NCBI GenBank assembly: GCA_945903675.1
Contig: CAMDOP010000054.1
Span: 1 to 13,935 of the forward strand
Origin: Crenothrix polyspora
GTDB taxonomy: Bacteria > Pseudomonadota > Gammaproteobacteria > Methylococcales > Methylomonadaceae
Direction: 5' to 3'
Length of the DNA: 13,935 nt
A program made the translations under genes and the position numbers. Positions 6,545 through 13,506 of this stretch are shown piece after piece; the stretch's first letter is position 1; each line of letters opens with the position of its first letter. Under the pieces are notes generated by a model. It was not told the DNA's origin, made no database searches, and saw nothing but the letters and a program-made list of their open reading frames with translations.

Positions 6545-7234
6545 TTATACTTTTCTAAATATCAAATCCCAGACGCCATGACCTAAGCGTAAACCCCGCT
6601 GTTCAAACTTGGTAAGCGGACGATAGTCTGGACGCTCACAATAATCTTGACTAAGACTGGTATTTTTTAAACCCTTGCTGGCCGATAAAACTTCCAACAT
6701 GGACTCAGCATAATGCTGCCAATCAGTTGCGGCATGAAAGTAGCCGCCCACTTGCAGTTTTTTATTTAATAAATCGACAAAACTAGGCCGCACTATACGA
6801 CGTTTATGATGTTTCTTTTTATGCCAAGGATCAGGAAAAAATAAATGCAGGCCAGCTAAGCTATGATCAGGTATTTTTTGTTCTAAAATCTCAATCGCAT
6901 CATGGCAATAAACTCTAACATTCGTTAAACCTTGCTCAGTTAACAATATCAGTAGATGACCCACACCCGGCTTATGAACTTCAATACCAATGTAATCATG
7001 ATCTGGATTAGCTGCCGCCATTTTCGCAAGGCTATCACCATTACCAAAACCGATTTCTAAAATCAAAGGCGCTTGACGACCAAATACTTGGCTAAAGTCG
7101 TAGTCTAGTTCTGGCTCTAATCCATATTGAGGCCAATGCTGATCCAAGGCTACCTCTTGCCCAGGCGTAAGACGACCTTGCCTACGTATAAAACTACGAA
7201 TTCTTTGGGGCAGCGTTTGAGCTAAGTCCGTCAT
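6545..7234 (-). CDS. trmB: tRNA (guanine-N7-)-methyltransferase
   Basis: TrmB transfers a methyl group from S-adenosylmethionine to N7 of guanine 46 in the variable loop of many tRNAs, in the cytoplasm. The 229-residue protein has the family features in order: SAM-binding LEIGFGNGDSL at 59-69, acidic Glu85 at the end of the second strand (YIGIEVHKPG), the signature FPDPWHKKKHHKRR at 133-146 and the C-terminal TKFEQRG at 208-214. Length is normal for proteobacterial TrmB. It starts only 2 nt after the thiSG stop codon with no clear ribosome-binding site of its own, so translation is probably coupled. trmB directly after thiG is a recurring order in gammaproteobacteria such as Pseudomonas. It is the last gene of the aroG-thiSG-trmB operon. 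Confidence 0.97.
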   Translation of the reverse strand: MTDLAQTLPQRIRSFIRRQGRLTPGQEVALDQHWPQYGLEPELDYDFSQVFGRQAPLILEIGFGNGDSLAKMAAANPDHDYIGIEVHKPGVGHLLILLTEQGLTNVRVYCHDAIEILEQKIPDHSLAGLHLFFPDPWHKKKHHKRRIVRPSFVDLLNKKLQVGGYFHAATDWQHYAESMLEVLSASKGLKNTSLSQDYCERPDYRPLTKFEQRGLRLGHGVWDLIFRKV

Positions 7235-7236
7235 AA

Positions 7237-8214
7237 TTAGAAAAACAAGCCATCAATAGGCGAAGATGCAGAAGCAAATCGCTTTCTGGGCATACGTCCG
7301 GCTAAATAGGCTGCTCTTCCGGCTTCAATACCTTTACGCATAGCTATCGCCATAAGTATAGGATTCTTAGCTTCGGCAATGGCGGTATTCATTAATACAC
7401 CGGCACACCCTAATTCCATAGCAATTGCGGCATCTGAAGCGGTACCTACACCCGCATCGACTAGAATAGGTACGCGTGCATTTTCAACGATGGTCAGAAT
7501 ATTATAAGGATTACGAATACCCAAACCTGAGCCTATAGGAGCCGCCAAAGGCATGACTGCGACACAACCAATTTCTTCCAAGCGTTTAGCGGCAATAGGA
7601 TCATCATTGGTATAAACCATGACATCAAAGCCTTCTTTAACCAACATTTCAGCCGCGATATACGTTTGGGCAACATCAGGGAATAGCGTTTTTTGATCCG
7701 CTAAGACCTCTAACTTAACCAATTTATGGCCGCCCAATAATTCCCGTCCTAAACGACAAGTACGCACGGCTTCTTCAGCGGTATAACAACCGGCGGTATT
7801 TGGCAAAATAGTGTATTTATCGGGAGAAATAACATCTAGTAAATTAGGTTCGCCTTGATGTTGACCAATATTGGTACGTCTAATAGCGACGGTTACAATT
7901 TGAGCGCCACTCGCCTCTATAGCCAGACGCGTTTCTTCCATGTCCTTATATTTACCGGTACCGACCAACAAGCGCGAATGATAAGTGACACCGGCGAGTA
8001 CAAAAGTATCGTCTTGACCACCGCCAATAGCATGAACAATTTCTAAGCGATCTTCTGTTTGCAACATCTGATTGGCATAATATTGGAAAGGTAAAATTTC
8101 TTTATTCAATTCAACAGCAATTTTTTTACTAGTTAAACCCAAGTCTGCAATAACATCGGCGACACTGGTATTTTCTGCATAGTGATGCTCTTCACCATTA
8201 ACATAAATAATCAT
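7237..8214 (-). CDS. thiSG: ThiS-ThiG fusion: sulfur carrier plus thiazole synthase
   Basis: This 325-residue protein joins two thiamine-pathway proteins. Residues 1-66 are ThiS, the ubiquitin-like sulfur carrier, ending in AIGGG (62-66). Residues about 70-325 are ThiG, the TIM-barrel enzyme that builds the thiazole phosphate from deoxyxylulose phosphate, dehydroglycine and ThiS-thiocarboxylate. ThiG marks are LLVGTGKY (82-89), the likely Schiff-base Lys167 in VKLEVL, VDAGVGTASDAA (252-263) and the conserved SPIDGLF end. The linker is only about four residues, and no ATG or GTG lies at the junction to start a separate ThiG. Free ThiS needs its C-terminal Gly-Gly exposed for ThiF, so the fusion must be processed or work differently. 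Such fusions are known as a family of bifunctional proteins. The start overlaps the aroG stop by 4 nt (ATGA), with GGAG 9 nt upstream. Confidence 0.95.
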   Translation of the reverse strand: MIIYVNGEEHHYAENTSVADVIADLGLTSKKIAVELNKEILPFQYYANQMLQTEDRLEIVHAIGGGQDDTFVLAGVTYHSRLLVGTGKYKDMEETRLAIEASGAQIVTVAIRRTNIGQHQGEPNLLDVISPDKYTILPNTAGCYTAEEAVRTCRLGRELLGGHKLVKLEVLADQKTLFPDVAQTYIAAEMLVKEGFDVMVYTNDDPIAAKRLEEIGCVAVMPLAAPIGSGLGIRNPYNILTIVENARVPILVDAGVGTASDAAIAMELGCAGVLMNTAIAEAKNPILMAIAMRKGIEAGRAAYLAGRMPRKRFASASSPIDGLFF

Positions 8215-9299
8215 ACGTTTAAGCTCCGATTACTATCGATGGTTCTGCGTTTTTGCACGGCTAGTGCTAAAGATTTTAATAATGGCACTGTGTCATCCCA
8301 TGATAAACAACCATCGGTAATACTTTGGCCATAGACTAATTCTTGGCCTTCAATGACTTGTTGGTTACCGGCTTTAAGATGACTTTCTATCATCACACCC
8401 ATAATTCTATGATCACCAGTAGCGATTTGTCCTGCGACATCATCACCGACTATCAATTGCCGTTGGCATTGTTTTAGGCTGTTATCATGGCTAAAATCAA
8501 TCATGATATTAGGTCTAAGTTCGGCTTTTTTAAGTCCTTCTGCCACTTGTTCAACACTGACTGCATCATAATTCGGACGACCGTTACCGCCTCTTAAAAT
8601 GATATGCACATCATCATTGCCTGTGGTTGAAAAAATCGCGGAATGCCCAGCTTTAGTCAACGACAAAAAATGATGAGGACTCATCGCCGCTCTGATTGCA
8701 TCAATAGCAATTTTTATAGTGCCATCTGTTGAATTTTTAAAGCCAATAGGGCAGGAAACACCTGAAGCTAATTCACGATGCCCTTGGCTTTCAGTGGTTC
8801 TAGCACCTATCGCGCCCCAAGCCACTAAATCTGATATGTATTGCGGAGAAATTAAGTCTAAATATTCGGTAGCGGCAGGAACACCTAAGGTTGCAACATC
8901 CACCAATATTTGCCTAGCAACACGTAAGCCTTTATTAATATTAAAACTAGCATTAAGGTCAGGATCATTAATTAAACCCTTCCAGCCTACTGTTGTGCGT
9001 GGTTTTTCAAAATAAACACGCATTACAATCAATAGTTCATCTTTGAGTTCATCTTTAATCGCTTTCAAAAGCTTTGCATATTCTAATGCCGCTTTAGGGT
9101 CATGAATGGAACAAGGCCCCACCACGACTAACACCCTGTCATCCTTGCCAGTTAAGATGTCATGTATATCTGTTCTAGCTTCAAGCGTTACTTGCGCGGC
9201 TATGTCGTTAATCGGTATTTCATCATGCACCTGAACTGGAGGAATAACTTCCTTAGTCGCACAAATTCGAAGATCATCAGTATTATATTTTGTTTGCAT
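8211..9299 (-). CDS. aroG: 3-deoxy-7-phosphoheptulonate (DAHP) synthase, AroG type
   Basis: The enzyme condenses phosphoenolpyruvate with erythrose 4-phosphate, the committed step of the shikimate pathway to aromatic amino acids. At 362 residues it matches the type I-alpha family (about 350). The metal ligands are all visible: Cys63 in GPCSIHDP, His271 in MIDFSHDNS, Glu305 in VMIESHL and Asp329 in ITDGC. Substrate-binding blocks RVYFEKPRTTVGWKGL (94-109) and GAIGARTTESQ (162-172) are intact. By eye it is closest to the phenylalanine-sensitive E. coli AroG; the AroG-like FLS at 211-213 is kept, but feedback specificity cannot be proven from sequence alone. It is the first gene of the operon and overlaps thiSG by 4 nt. 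About 180 nt without a gene lie upstream; I saw no TPP riboswitch, no clear TyrR box and only weak promoter-like hexamers there. Confidence 0.94.
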   Translation of the reverse strand: MQTKYNTDDLRICATKEVIPPVQVHDEIPINDIAAQVTLEARTDIHDILTGKDDRVLVVVGPCSIHDPKAALEYAKLLKAIKDELKDELLIVMRVYFEKPRTTVGWKGLINDPDLNASFNINKGLRVARQILVDVATLGVPAATEYLDLISPQYISDLVAWGAIGARTTESQGHRELASGVSCPIGFKNSTDGTIKIAIDAIRAAMSPHHFLSLTKAGHSAIFSTTGNDDVHIILRGGNGRPNYDAVSVEQVAEGLKKAELRPNIMIDFSHDNSLKQCQRQLIVGDDVAGQIATGDHRIMGVMIESHLKAGNQQVIEGQELVYGQSITDGCLSWDDTVPLLKSLALAVQKRRTIDSNRSLNV

Positions 9300-9479
9300 G
9301 TAGCTACCAAGCTGTTGCTTTTAGAGAAGTATCTTAAATTAGCGAGCGTTTAATGTAGCATATTAGGTTTAATCCTATATTCCACACTTTAACGCCAAAT
9401 TCTAGGTTTTAATAATCGACGCTAGAAGAGAGCGCTGCCATTATAGTCAAGCATTTTAACTGTTTTCATCGCTATCGGG

Positions 9480-9983
9480 TTAGTTATTGCTCAGCTTTAT
9501 CTTGTTCAGTTTCAAAAAACTGTAACTAAAGTCAACGTCAGCGTCATCATTAATATCTATACGCTCCATTTCCAGCCACTCATCCCTATTAAAATCAGGA
9601 AAGAAAGTATCGCCAGCAAAGACTTTGTTAATCAAAGTTAGATAAAGCGTATCTGCCAATGGCAAGGTGGCTTTATAAAGATCAAAGCCACCAATGACAA
9701 ACAATTCTTCAGCCGTTACACTGGCTTTTTCTAAAGCCACGTTAATATCGTTAACCACAACACAGCCGTCTTGCTGATAGTCTAGATTACGACTAATGAT
9801 AATATTGGTACGGCCAGGAAGAATACGACCTATAGACTCGTGGGTTTTTCTACCCATTAAAATAGGCGAGCCCATGGTAATTTCTTTGAATTTTTTTAAA
9901 TCCGCAGATAAATGCCAAGGCATTTTATTATTCAGCCCAATAGCCTGATTAGTAGCCATTGCAACAATGAGTGATATTTTCAT
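9480..9983 (-). CDS. folA: Dihydrofolate reductase
   Basis: FolA reduces dihydrofolate to tetrahydrofolate with NADPH, keeping one-carbon carriers available for thymidylate and purine synthesis. From the ATG at 9983 the protein has 167 residues, close to the 159 of E. coli. It begins MKISLIVAMATNQAIG, as bacterial enzymes do. Key residues are Trp23 and Asp28 in MPWHLSADL, the NADPH-binding MGRKTHESIG (43-52) and LPGRTNIIISR (55-65), and the VIGGFDLY segment (96-103), where the Gly-Gly pair is conserved. A TTG 12 nt further upstream (9995) would add MIKN but offers no better ribosome-binding site and adds residues beyond the usual start, so ATG is preferred. The gene is divergent from the asparaginase gene. 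A 180-nt gap separates its stop from aroG, so it is probably transcribed separately or reads into the aroG operon. Confidence 0.95.
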   Translation of the reverse strand: MKISLIVAMATNQAIGLNNKMPWHLSADLKKFKEITMGSPILMGRKTHESIGRILPGRTNIIISRNLDYQQDGCVVVNDINVALEKASVTAEELFVIGGFDLYKATLPLADTLYLTLINKVFAGDTFFPDFNRDEWLEMERIDINDDADVDFSYSFLKLNKIKLSNN

Positions 9984-10105
9984 ATTTTTTATCAAGATGC
10001 TTTGATATTGTTTAAATGTTTTTAATGCTTTCAGCTAAGCTTTTGCAAAACACAAGACTAACCGTTAAGCTTTGCGCCTATCTGTTCCTAAGTAAAACCT
10101 ATAAC

Positions 10106-11152
10106 ATGCAGCATCATACTATGAAAAATATTCTAGTTCTATTTACCGGAGGAACTATCGGCTCCACGGCGACTGAAGGAACTATCGACATTTCGGGAGG
10201 AACGCCTTTTAAGCTACTGCAATTATTTCAACAGCAGACACCGCATCTTCAAGACCTTCATTTTACTACGCGCCAACCTTTACAGATATTAAGCGAAAAT
10301 CTTGCACCGACTGCCTGGAAAATATTGATTGCTGCCTTAGACGCTGAGCACCTTGATCAATACGATGGCGTCATTATAACGCATGGCACAGACACATTGG
10401 CTTATACCGCAGCAACATTAAGTTTTTACTTTAAGAATCTTAAGGTACCCATGCTGTTGGTTTCTAGTGATTATCCTTTAGATGATCCTAGAGCAAATGG
10501 CCTTGCTAACTTTAATTGCGCCATCGAGTTTATTTTACAAAAGATTCAGTCGGGTGTTTTTGTACCTTATCGTAATCAACATCAGAAAAAAACCCTAATT
10601 CATAAAGCTTCACGCTTAACCAGCTCTTTGCAATTAACGGGTGATTTTTACAGTGTACAAGGCAATAGTTTTGCGCAATTTGAAAACAATCTTTTTTCAG
10701 GCTTGCCTGTCGACACGTCCACTGATACAGCTATTAATAGCTCAACTACAGCCACTATAGCGGCACGATTTTGTTCGCGTATTTTAATGATCAAACCTTA
10801 CCCTGGTTTAGATTACAGCCACTTTAATCTTGAGCATGTTGATGTGGTATTACATGATTTATATCATTCAGGTACAGCTTGCACCTCGATACAATGGGGA
10901 GAAAATCATTCCTTACTCAGCTTTATAAAACGCTGTAATGATAAAAATATACCCGTTTATTTAGCACCTGCGACTCAAGCTACCGATGCTTATCAGAGCA
11001 CTCGCGCCTTATTAGATTTAGGCGCAGAAATGATTTGGAATATGTCTATCGAAAGCGCTTACATCAAACTCATGCTCGCTTATGGAAACTTTAATAATAA
11101 ACAGCAAATACTGGCTTATTTAAATCAAGATAGTGCTGGTGAGCATGTTTAG
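10106..11152 (+). CDS. L-asparaginase, cytoplasmic type I (AnsA-like)
   Basis: Asparaginases hydrolyse L-asparagine to aspartate and ammonia. The first active-site threonine is in VLFTGGTIG (residues 11-19 from this start) and the second catalytic block is THGTDTLAYTA (92-102), with the Thr-Asp pair at 95-96. A Lys aligned with the catalytic lysine lies in LIHKASRL (Lys167). LSENLAP (62-68) fits the substrate-binding loop. The C-terminal allosteric-domain residues of E. coli AnsA, including the LTQC cysteine, are not kept (LAPATQ here), so regulation may differ and another amide substrate cannot be excluded. The start is uncertain: ATG 10016 adds 30 residues unlike any asparaginase N-terminus, and ATG 10121 removes five; none has a good ribosome-binding site. 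Its stop lies 12 nt from that of convergent lptG, with no terminator between. It is the only plus-strand gene in the right half. Confidence 0.85.
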   Translation: MQHHTMKNILVLFTGGTIGSTATEGTIDISGGTPFKLLQLFQQQTPHLQDLHFTTRQPLQILSENLAPTAWKILIAALDAEHLDQYDGVIITHGTDTLAYTAATLSFYFKNLKVPMLLVSSDYPLDDPRANGLANFNCAIEFILQKIQSGVFVPYRNQHQKKTLIHKASRLTSSLQLTGDFYSVQGNSFAQFENNLFSGLPVDTSTDTAINSSTTATIAARFCSRILMIKPYPGLDYSHFNLEHVDVVLHDLYHSGTACTSIQWGENHSLLSFIKRCNDKNIPVYLAPATQATDAYQSTRALLDLGAEMIWNMSIESAYIKLMLAYGNFNNKQQILAYLNQDSAGEHV

Positions 11153-11164
11153 AAAGGGTAACGA

Positions 11165-12232
11165 TTAATCTCGCATTCGATTGACTGAATAAAGCGCGAG
11201 CATCAACATAGTTAAACAGGGAATAAAAGCGATTAACGGCGGATTGAGGTTATAAATCAAACCTAGATGCCCCACCAATTTATCAACCACATTAAAGCCC
11301 ATACCGATGGCTATACCGATCATCATACGTTCGCCTACACTGACGCCCCGTTTAACACTGATAATAAAAGGCGCAGATAACAACAGCATAATAAAAGTAT
11401 CTAAAGGACTAACAATGCGCTCCCAAAAAGCCAGTTCAAAAGCATGCGACTCTTGATGATTTTTCTTTAAAAAACCAATATAGCGACTCAAATCAACGAA
11501 GGTTAAATTATTTGGATTAATGACCACACTCTTCAACAAACTAGGTGCGATTGAGGTCAACCAAAGTAAATGCTCTTGCTTATTCACTAGGATTTGTTGT
11601 GTTGAAATGACGGAACTCTTAATGTTATTAAGATCCCATTGTTGATTACCTAGAAAAACAGCGGATTCTGCATGTATAGTCTGTTGTAAATGCTGCTGAT
11701 CATTTAACTCATAAATACTAATGTCAGCTAAATGGTGATCATCAATAATCTGACGGACATTGATAAATTTTTTGTCTTCACGCAACCAAATACCATAATC
11801 AGAATTAACCTGTACTGGGCCATTCTGGGCAGTCAGTCTTAATTTTTTGGCAAACCGTTCAGTGATAGGCGCGACAAACTCACCTATCAATATTGATGAC
11901 ATTACCAACACGGCACCCGCTAACATAACGGCTCTGATAATACCGAAGATAGAAAGGCCTGCCGCCCTCATCGCAATAAGCTCACGATTATTACCCATTG
12001 CGCCTAGTATAAATAGACTACCCAATAGGGCAGAGGCGGGCACTAATTCACAAAAAATACCAGGTGTTGTTAAGGCAATATAATAAAAAATCTCTTTAAG
12101 GCCATAAGTTTCACTTAAATCACCTAACTCATCACTAAAGGTAAATAAATTAAATAAGGTTAATAATAATATGACTGCAACAAAAGCGCCCTTAAGCACT
12201 TCTTTAACAATATAGCCTGTTAATACCTTCAC
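11165..12232 (-). CDS. lptG: LPS export ABC permease LptG
   Basis: LptG pairs with LptF to form the inner-membrane channel of the LptB2FG transporter, which extracts lipopolysaccharide from the inner membrane and passes it to LptC. The 355-residue length is typical. Membrane helices are at about 13-30, 55-75 and 97-120, then a periplasmic beta-jellyroll region (about 125-265) and three C-terminal helices from about 270. The cytoplasmic coupling segment NNRELIAMRAAGLS (about 81-94) and GERMMIGIAIGMGF near 302-315 are family blocks. The start codon is GTG, directly abutting the lptF stop (TAAGTG), with an AGG 8 nt upstream inside the lptF 3' end. Translation is therefore coupled, as suits two subunits needed in equal amounts. 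It converges on the asparaginase gene. Confidence 0.95.
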   Translation of the reverse strand: MKVLTGYIVKEVLKGAFVAVILLLTLFNLFTFSDELGDLSETYGLKEIFYYIALTTPGIFCELVPASALLGSLFILGAMGNNRELIAMRAAGLSIFGIIRAVMLAGAVLVMSSILIGEFVAPITERFAKKLRLTAQNGPVQVNSDYGIWLREDKKFINVRQIIDDHHLADISIYELNDQQHLQQTIHAESAVFLGNQQWDLNNIKSSVISTQQILVNKQEHLLWLTSIAPSLLKSVVINPNNLTFVDLSRYIGFLKKNHQESHAFELAFWERIVSPLDTFIMLLLSAPFIISVKRGVSVGERMMIGIAIGMGFNVVDKLVGHLGLIYNLNPPLIAFIPCLTMLMLALYSVNRMRD

Positions 12233-13375
12233 TTAAGCGACCTGCCCTTTTAGTCTTAAAACCAACCATTGCCAGCTATATAATCTGGCCAATAAAAGAC
12301 TACCGATTAAAAATAACAGTAAATCAACGCCAATACCGCCAAACCAAGTCGGAATAGTGCCATTAGTCACCCAGCCTTGACTGATACGCGTCAAATTTCC
12401 ATAGCTAAAATAAATTAAAAAGCCCACCACCATATTTCCGTATACACCGCCTCTAGGCGAAATTTGTGCCAAAGGTACGGCAATAAAACTTAATAATATA
12501 GCGCCAAAAGGTATAGAAAGGCGACGCTGAAATTCAGCAATATAGGCGTTAGTCTTAAGTTCCCATAACATCTCACTAGGGACAGCGGTCATATTAACGG
12601 GTCTAGGCGCAGGAGTTTTGGTATCTAGTCTGACGGCATACTCAGTAAATTGTTCGATAACATAATCTAAGTTGCCTGGTTGGCCTTTTATGCGCTCACC
12701 TTGCTCAAAAATAATATAGCGTCCATCAGTTGAATCTTGCATTCTGGCAGTTTCGGCATTAATGACACTGACATTGGTATTATCGTGTTCTAAACTTTGT
12801 ACGAACACTTTATGCATTTTTTTATCGGCACTGATGGTTTCCACATAAAAAACCAAATCGCCCTGACTATATTCGCTAAACTTACCCGCTGCGATACCTC
12901 TGGTTTCAGAGGTTTCTTCATCATGCATGACCAACTTAAGTATGCTAGTTTCTGCCCAAGGTGCTGCAACTAAGGACATACTTGCCGCTAACAGGCTTAC
13001 GGGGAAAACTAATATAAATACAGCTCTATAAATAACACCAGAACCACCGCCTGCCGAAGAAACAGCAGCCATCTCATGATCTCGGTACATTCTGCCTAGC
13101 ACCATCAAGACTGCTAAAAATAAGGCGACAGGTAAAAACTCCGCGATTGCGACAATTGTTTTTAGCCCTAAAATACTTAATAAGGTTTCATTGGAAACCT
13201 GACCGCTAATCGCTTGATCAAGAATACGAACAAACTGCCGACTGACGATAATCACGACGAGTACTGATAAACCGGCCAAAAAAGTCTTTAGCAAATCCCG
13301 GGCAACCATTTTATCAAGGACGGTCATCCATGGGCGTGCTGTGTTTTTGCGAGCTTTAGCTCCCTCTTTGTTCAA
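12233..13375 (-). CDS. lptF: LPS export ABC permease LptF
   Basis: LptF is the second channel subunit of the LptB2FG lipopolysaccharide exporter. Membrane helices are visible at about 32-50, 75-95 and 116-138, then a periplasmic domain (about 140-295) and three C-terminal helices. The block LGRMYRDHEMAAVSSAG (93-109) is the cytoplasmic coupling helix that contacts the LptB ATPase, and RRLSIPFGAILLSFIAVPL near 286 opens the C-terminal helices. The TTG at 13375 is favoured because GGAG lies 7 nt upstream. It gives a 380-residue protein with a basic 16-residue extension before MTVLDKMVARDLL. The ATG at 13327 (364 residues) aligns better with E. coli LptF but has no ribosome-binding site. lptG follows with no gap. 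The 131-nt upstream region carries hairpins that may control the operon. Confidence 0.94.
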   Translation of the reverse strand: MNKEGAKARKNTARPWMTVLDKMVARDLLKTFLAGLSVLVVIIVSRQFVRILDQAISGQVSNETLLSILGLKTIVAIAEFLPVALFLAVLMVLGRMYRDHEMAAVSSAGGGSGVIYRAVFILVFPVSLLAASMSLVAAPWAETSILKLVMHDEETSETRGIAAGKFSEYSQGDLVFYVETISADKKMHKVFVQSLEHDNTNVSVINAETARMQDSTDGRYIIFEQGERIKGQPGNLDYVIEQFTEYAVRLDTKTPAPRPVNMTAVPSEMLWELKTNAYIAEFQRRLSIPFGAILLSFIAVPLAQISPRGGVYGNMVVGFLIYFSYGNLTRISQGWVTNGTIPTWFGGIGVDLLLFLIGSLLLARLYSWQWLVLRLKGQVA

Positions 13376-13382
13376 ACCAGCA

Positions 13383-13386
13383 CTCC
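13383..13386 (-). promoter_or_regulatory. Ribosome-binding site favouring the TTG start of lptF
   Basis: GGAG on the minus strand is 7 nt upstream of the TTG at 13375-13373, good spacing for initiation. The competing in-frame ATG at 13327 has only GC-rich, non-complementary sequence before it. This decides for TTG on signal, although conservation of the shorter N-terminus argues the other way. Confidence 0.45.
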
Positions 13387-13428
13387 AATCATCGTTTGTA
13401 TAGTCCTATTAAAATTTGCAGATGACCT

Positions 13429-13475
13429 GTCTTTCTCAGCCTTGAAAGACTAAAACTGTTTTTATGTTTTAGTCT
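13429..13475 (-). terminator. Hairpins between rluB and lptF: possible terminator or switching leader
   Basis: A perfect 10-bp inverted repeat, AGACTAAAAC (13447-13456) and GTTTTAGTCT (13466-13475), has a 9-nt loop and lies 31 nt after the rluB stop on the minus strand. It is followed only by TTCAAGG, so as an intrinsic terminator it is weak. Its 13447-13456 arm overlaps a second pair, GTCTTTC (13429-13435) with GAAAGAC (13444-13450). The two hairpins share bases 13447-13450 and cannot form together. That layout would suit conditional read-through into lptFG, but it may also be coincidental. Confidence 0.42.
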
Positions 13476-13506
13476 GGATTTCAGATAACCGTCCTAAAAT
13501 AATATG

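Noticed and set aside
8719..9015. Plus-strand open frame of 98 codons
   Set aside because: It lies entirely opposite conserved aroG sequence; its composition follows from the aroG codons.
9162..9353. Plus-strand open frame reaching into the aroG upstream region
   Set aside because: Mostly antisense to the aroG 5' end, with no start signal; the part outside aroG is too short to judge.
9300..9479. Possible TPP riboswitch or TyrR/TrpR operator upstream of aroG-thiSG
   Set aside because: Looked for because of the thiamine and aromatic genes. No CTGAGA-type TPP core and no TGTAAA-N6-TTTACA box was seen; only a 4-bp stem (CGCT/AGCG near 9419-9436) is present.
10016..10105. Extended N-terminus for the asparaginase from ATG 10016
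   Set aside because: The 30 added residues match no asparaginase, are not a clear signal peptide and have no ribosome-binding site, so a start at 10106 or 10121 is more likely.
11847..12083. Plus-strand open frame of 78 codons
   Set aside because: Antisense to the lptG membrane region; the repeated I/A/N/P composition is typical of a reversed hydrophobic gene.
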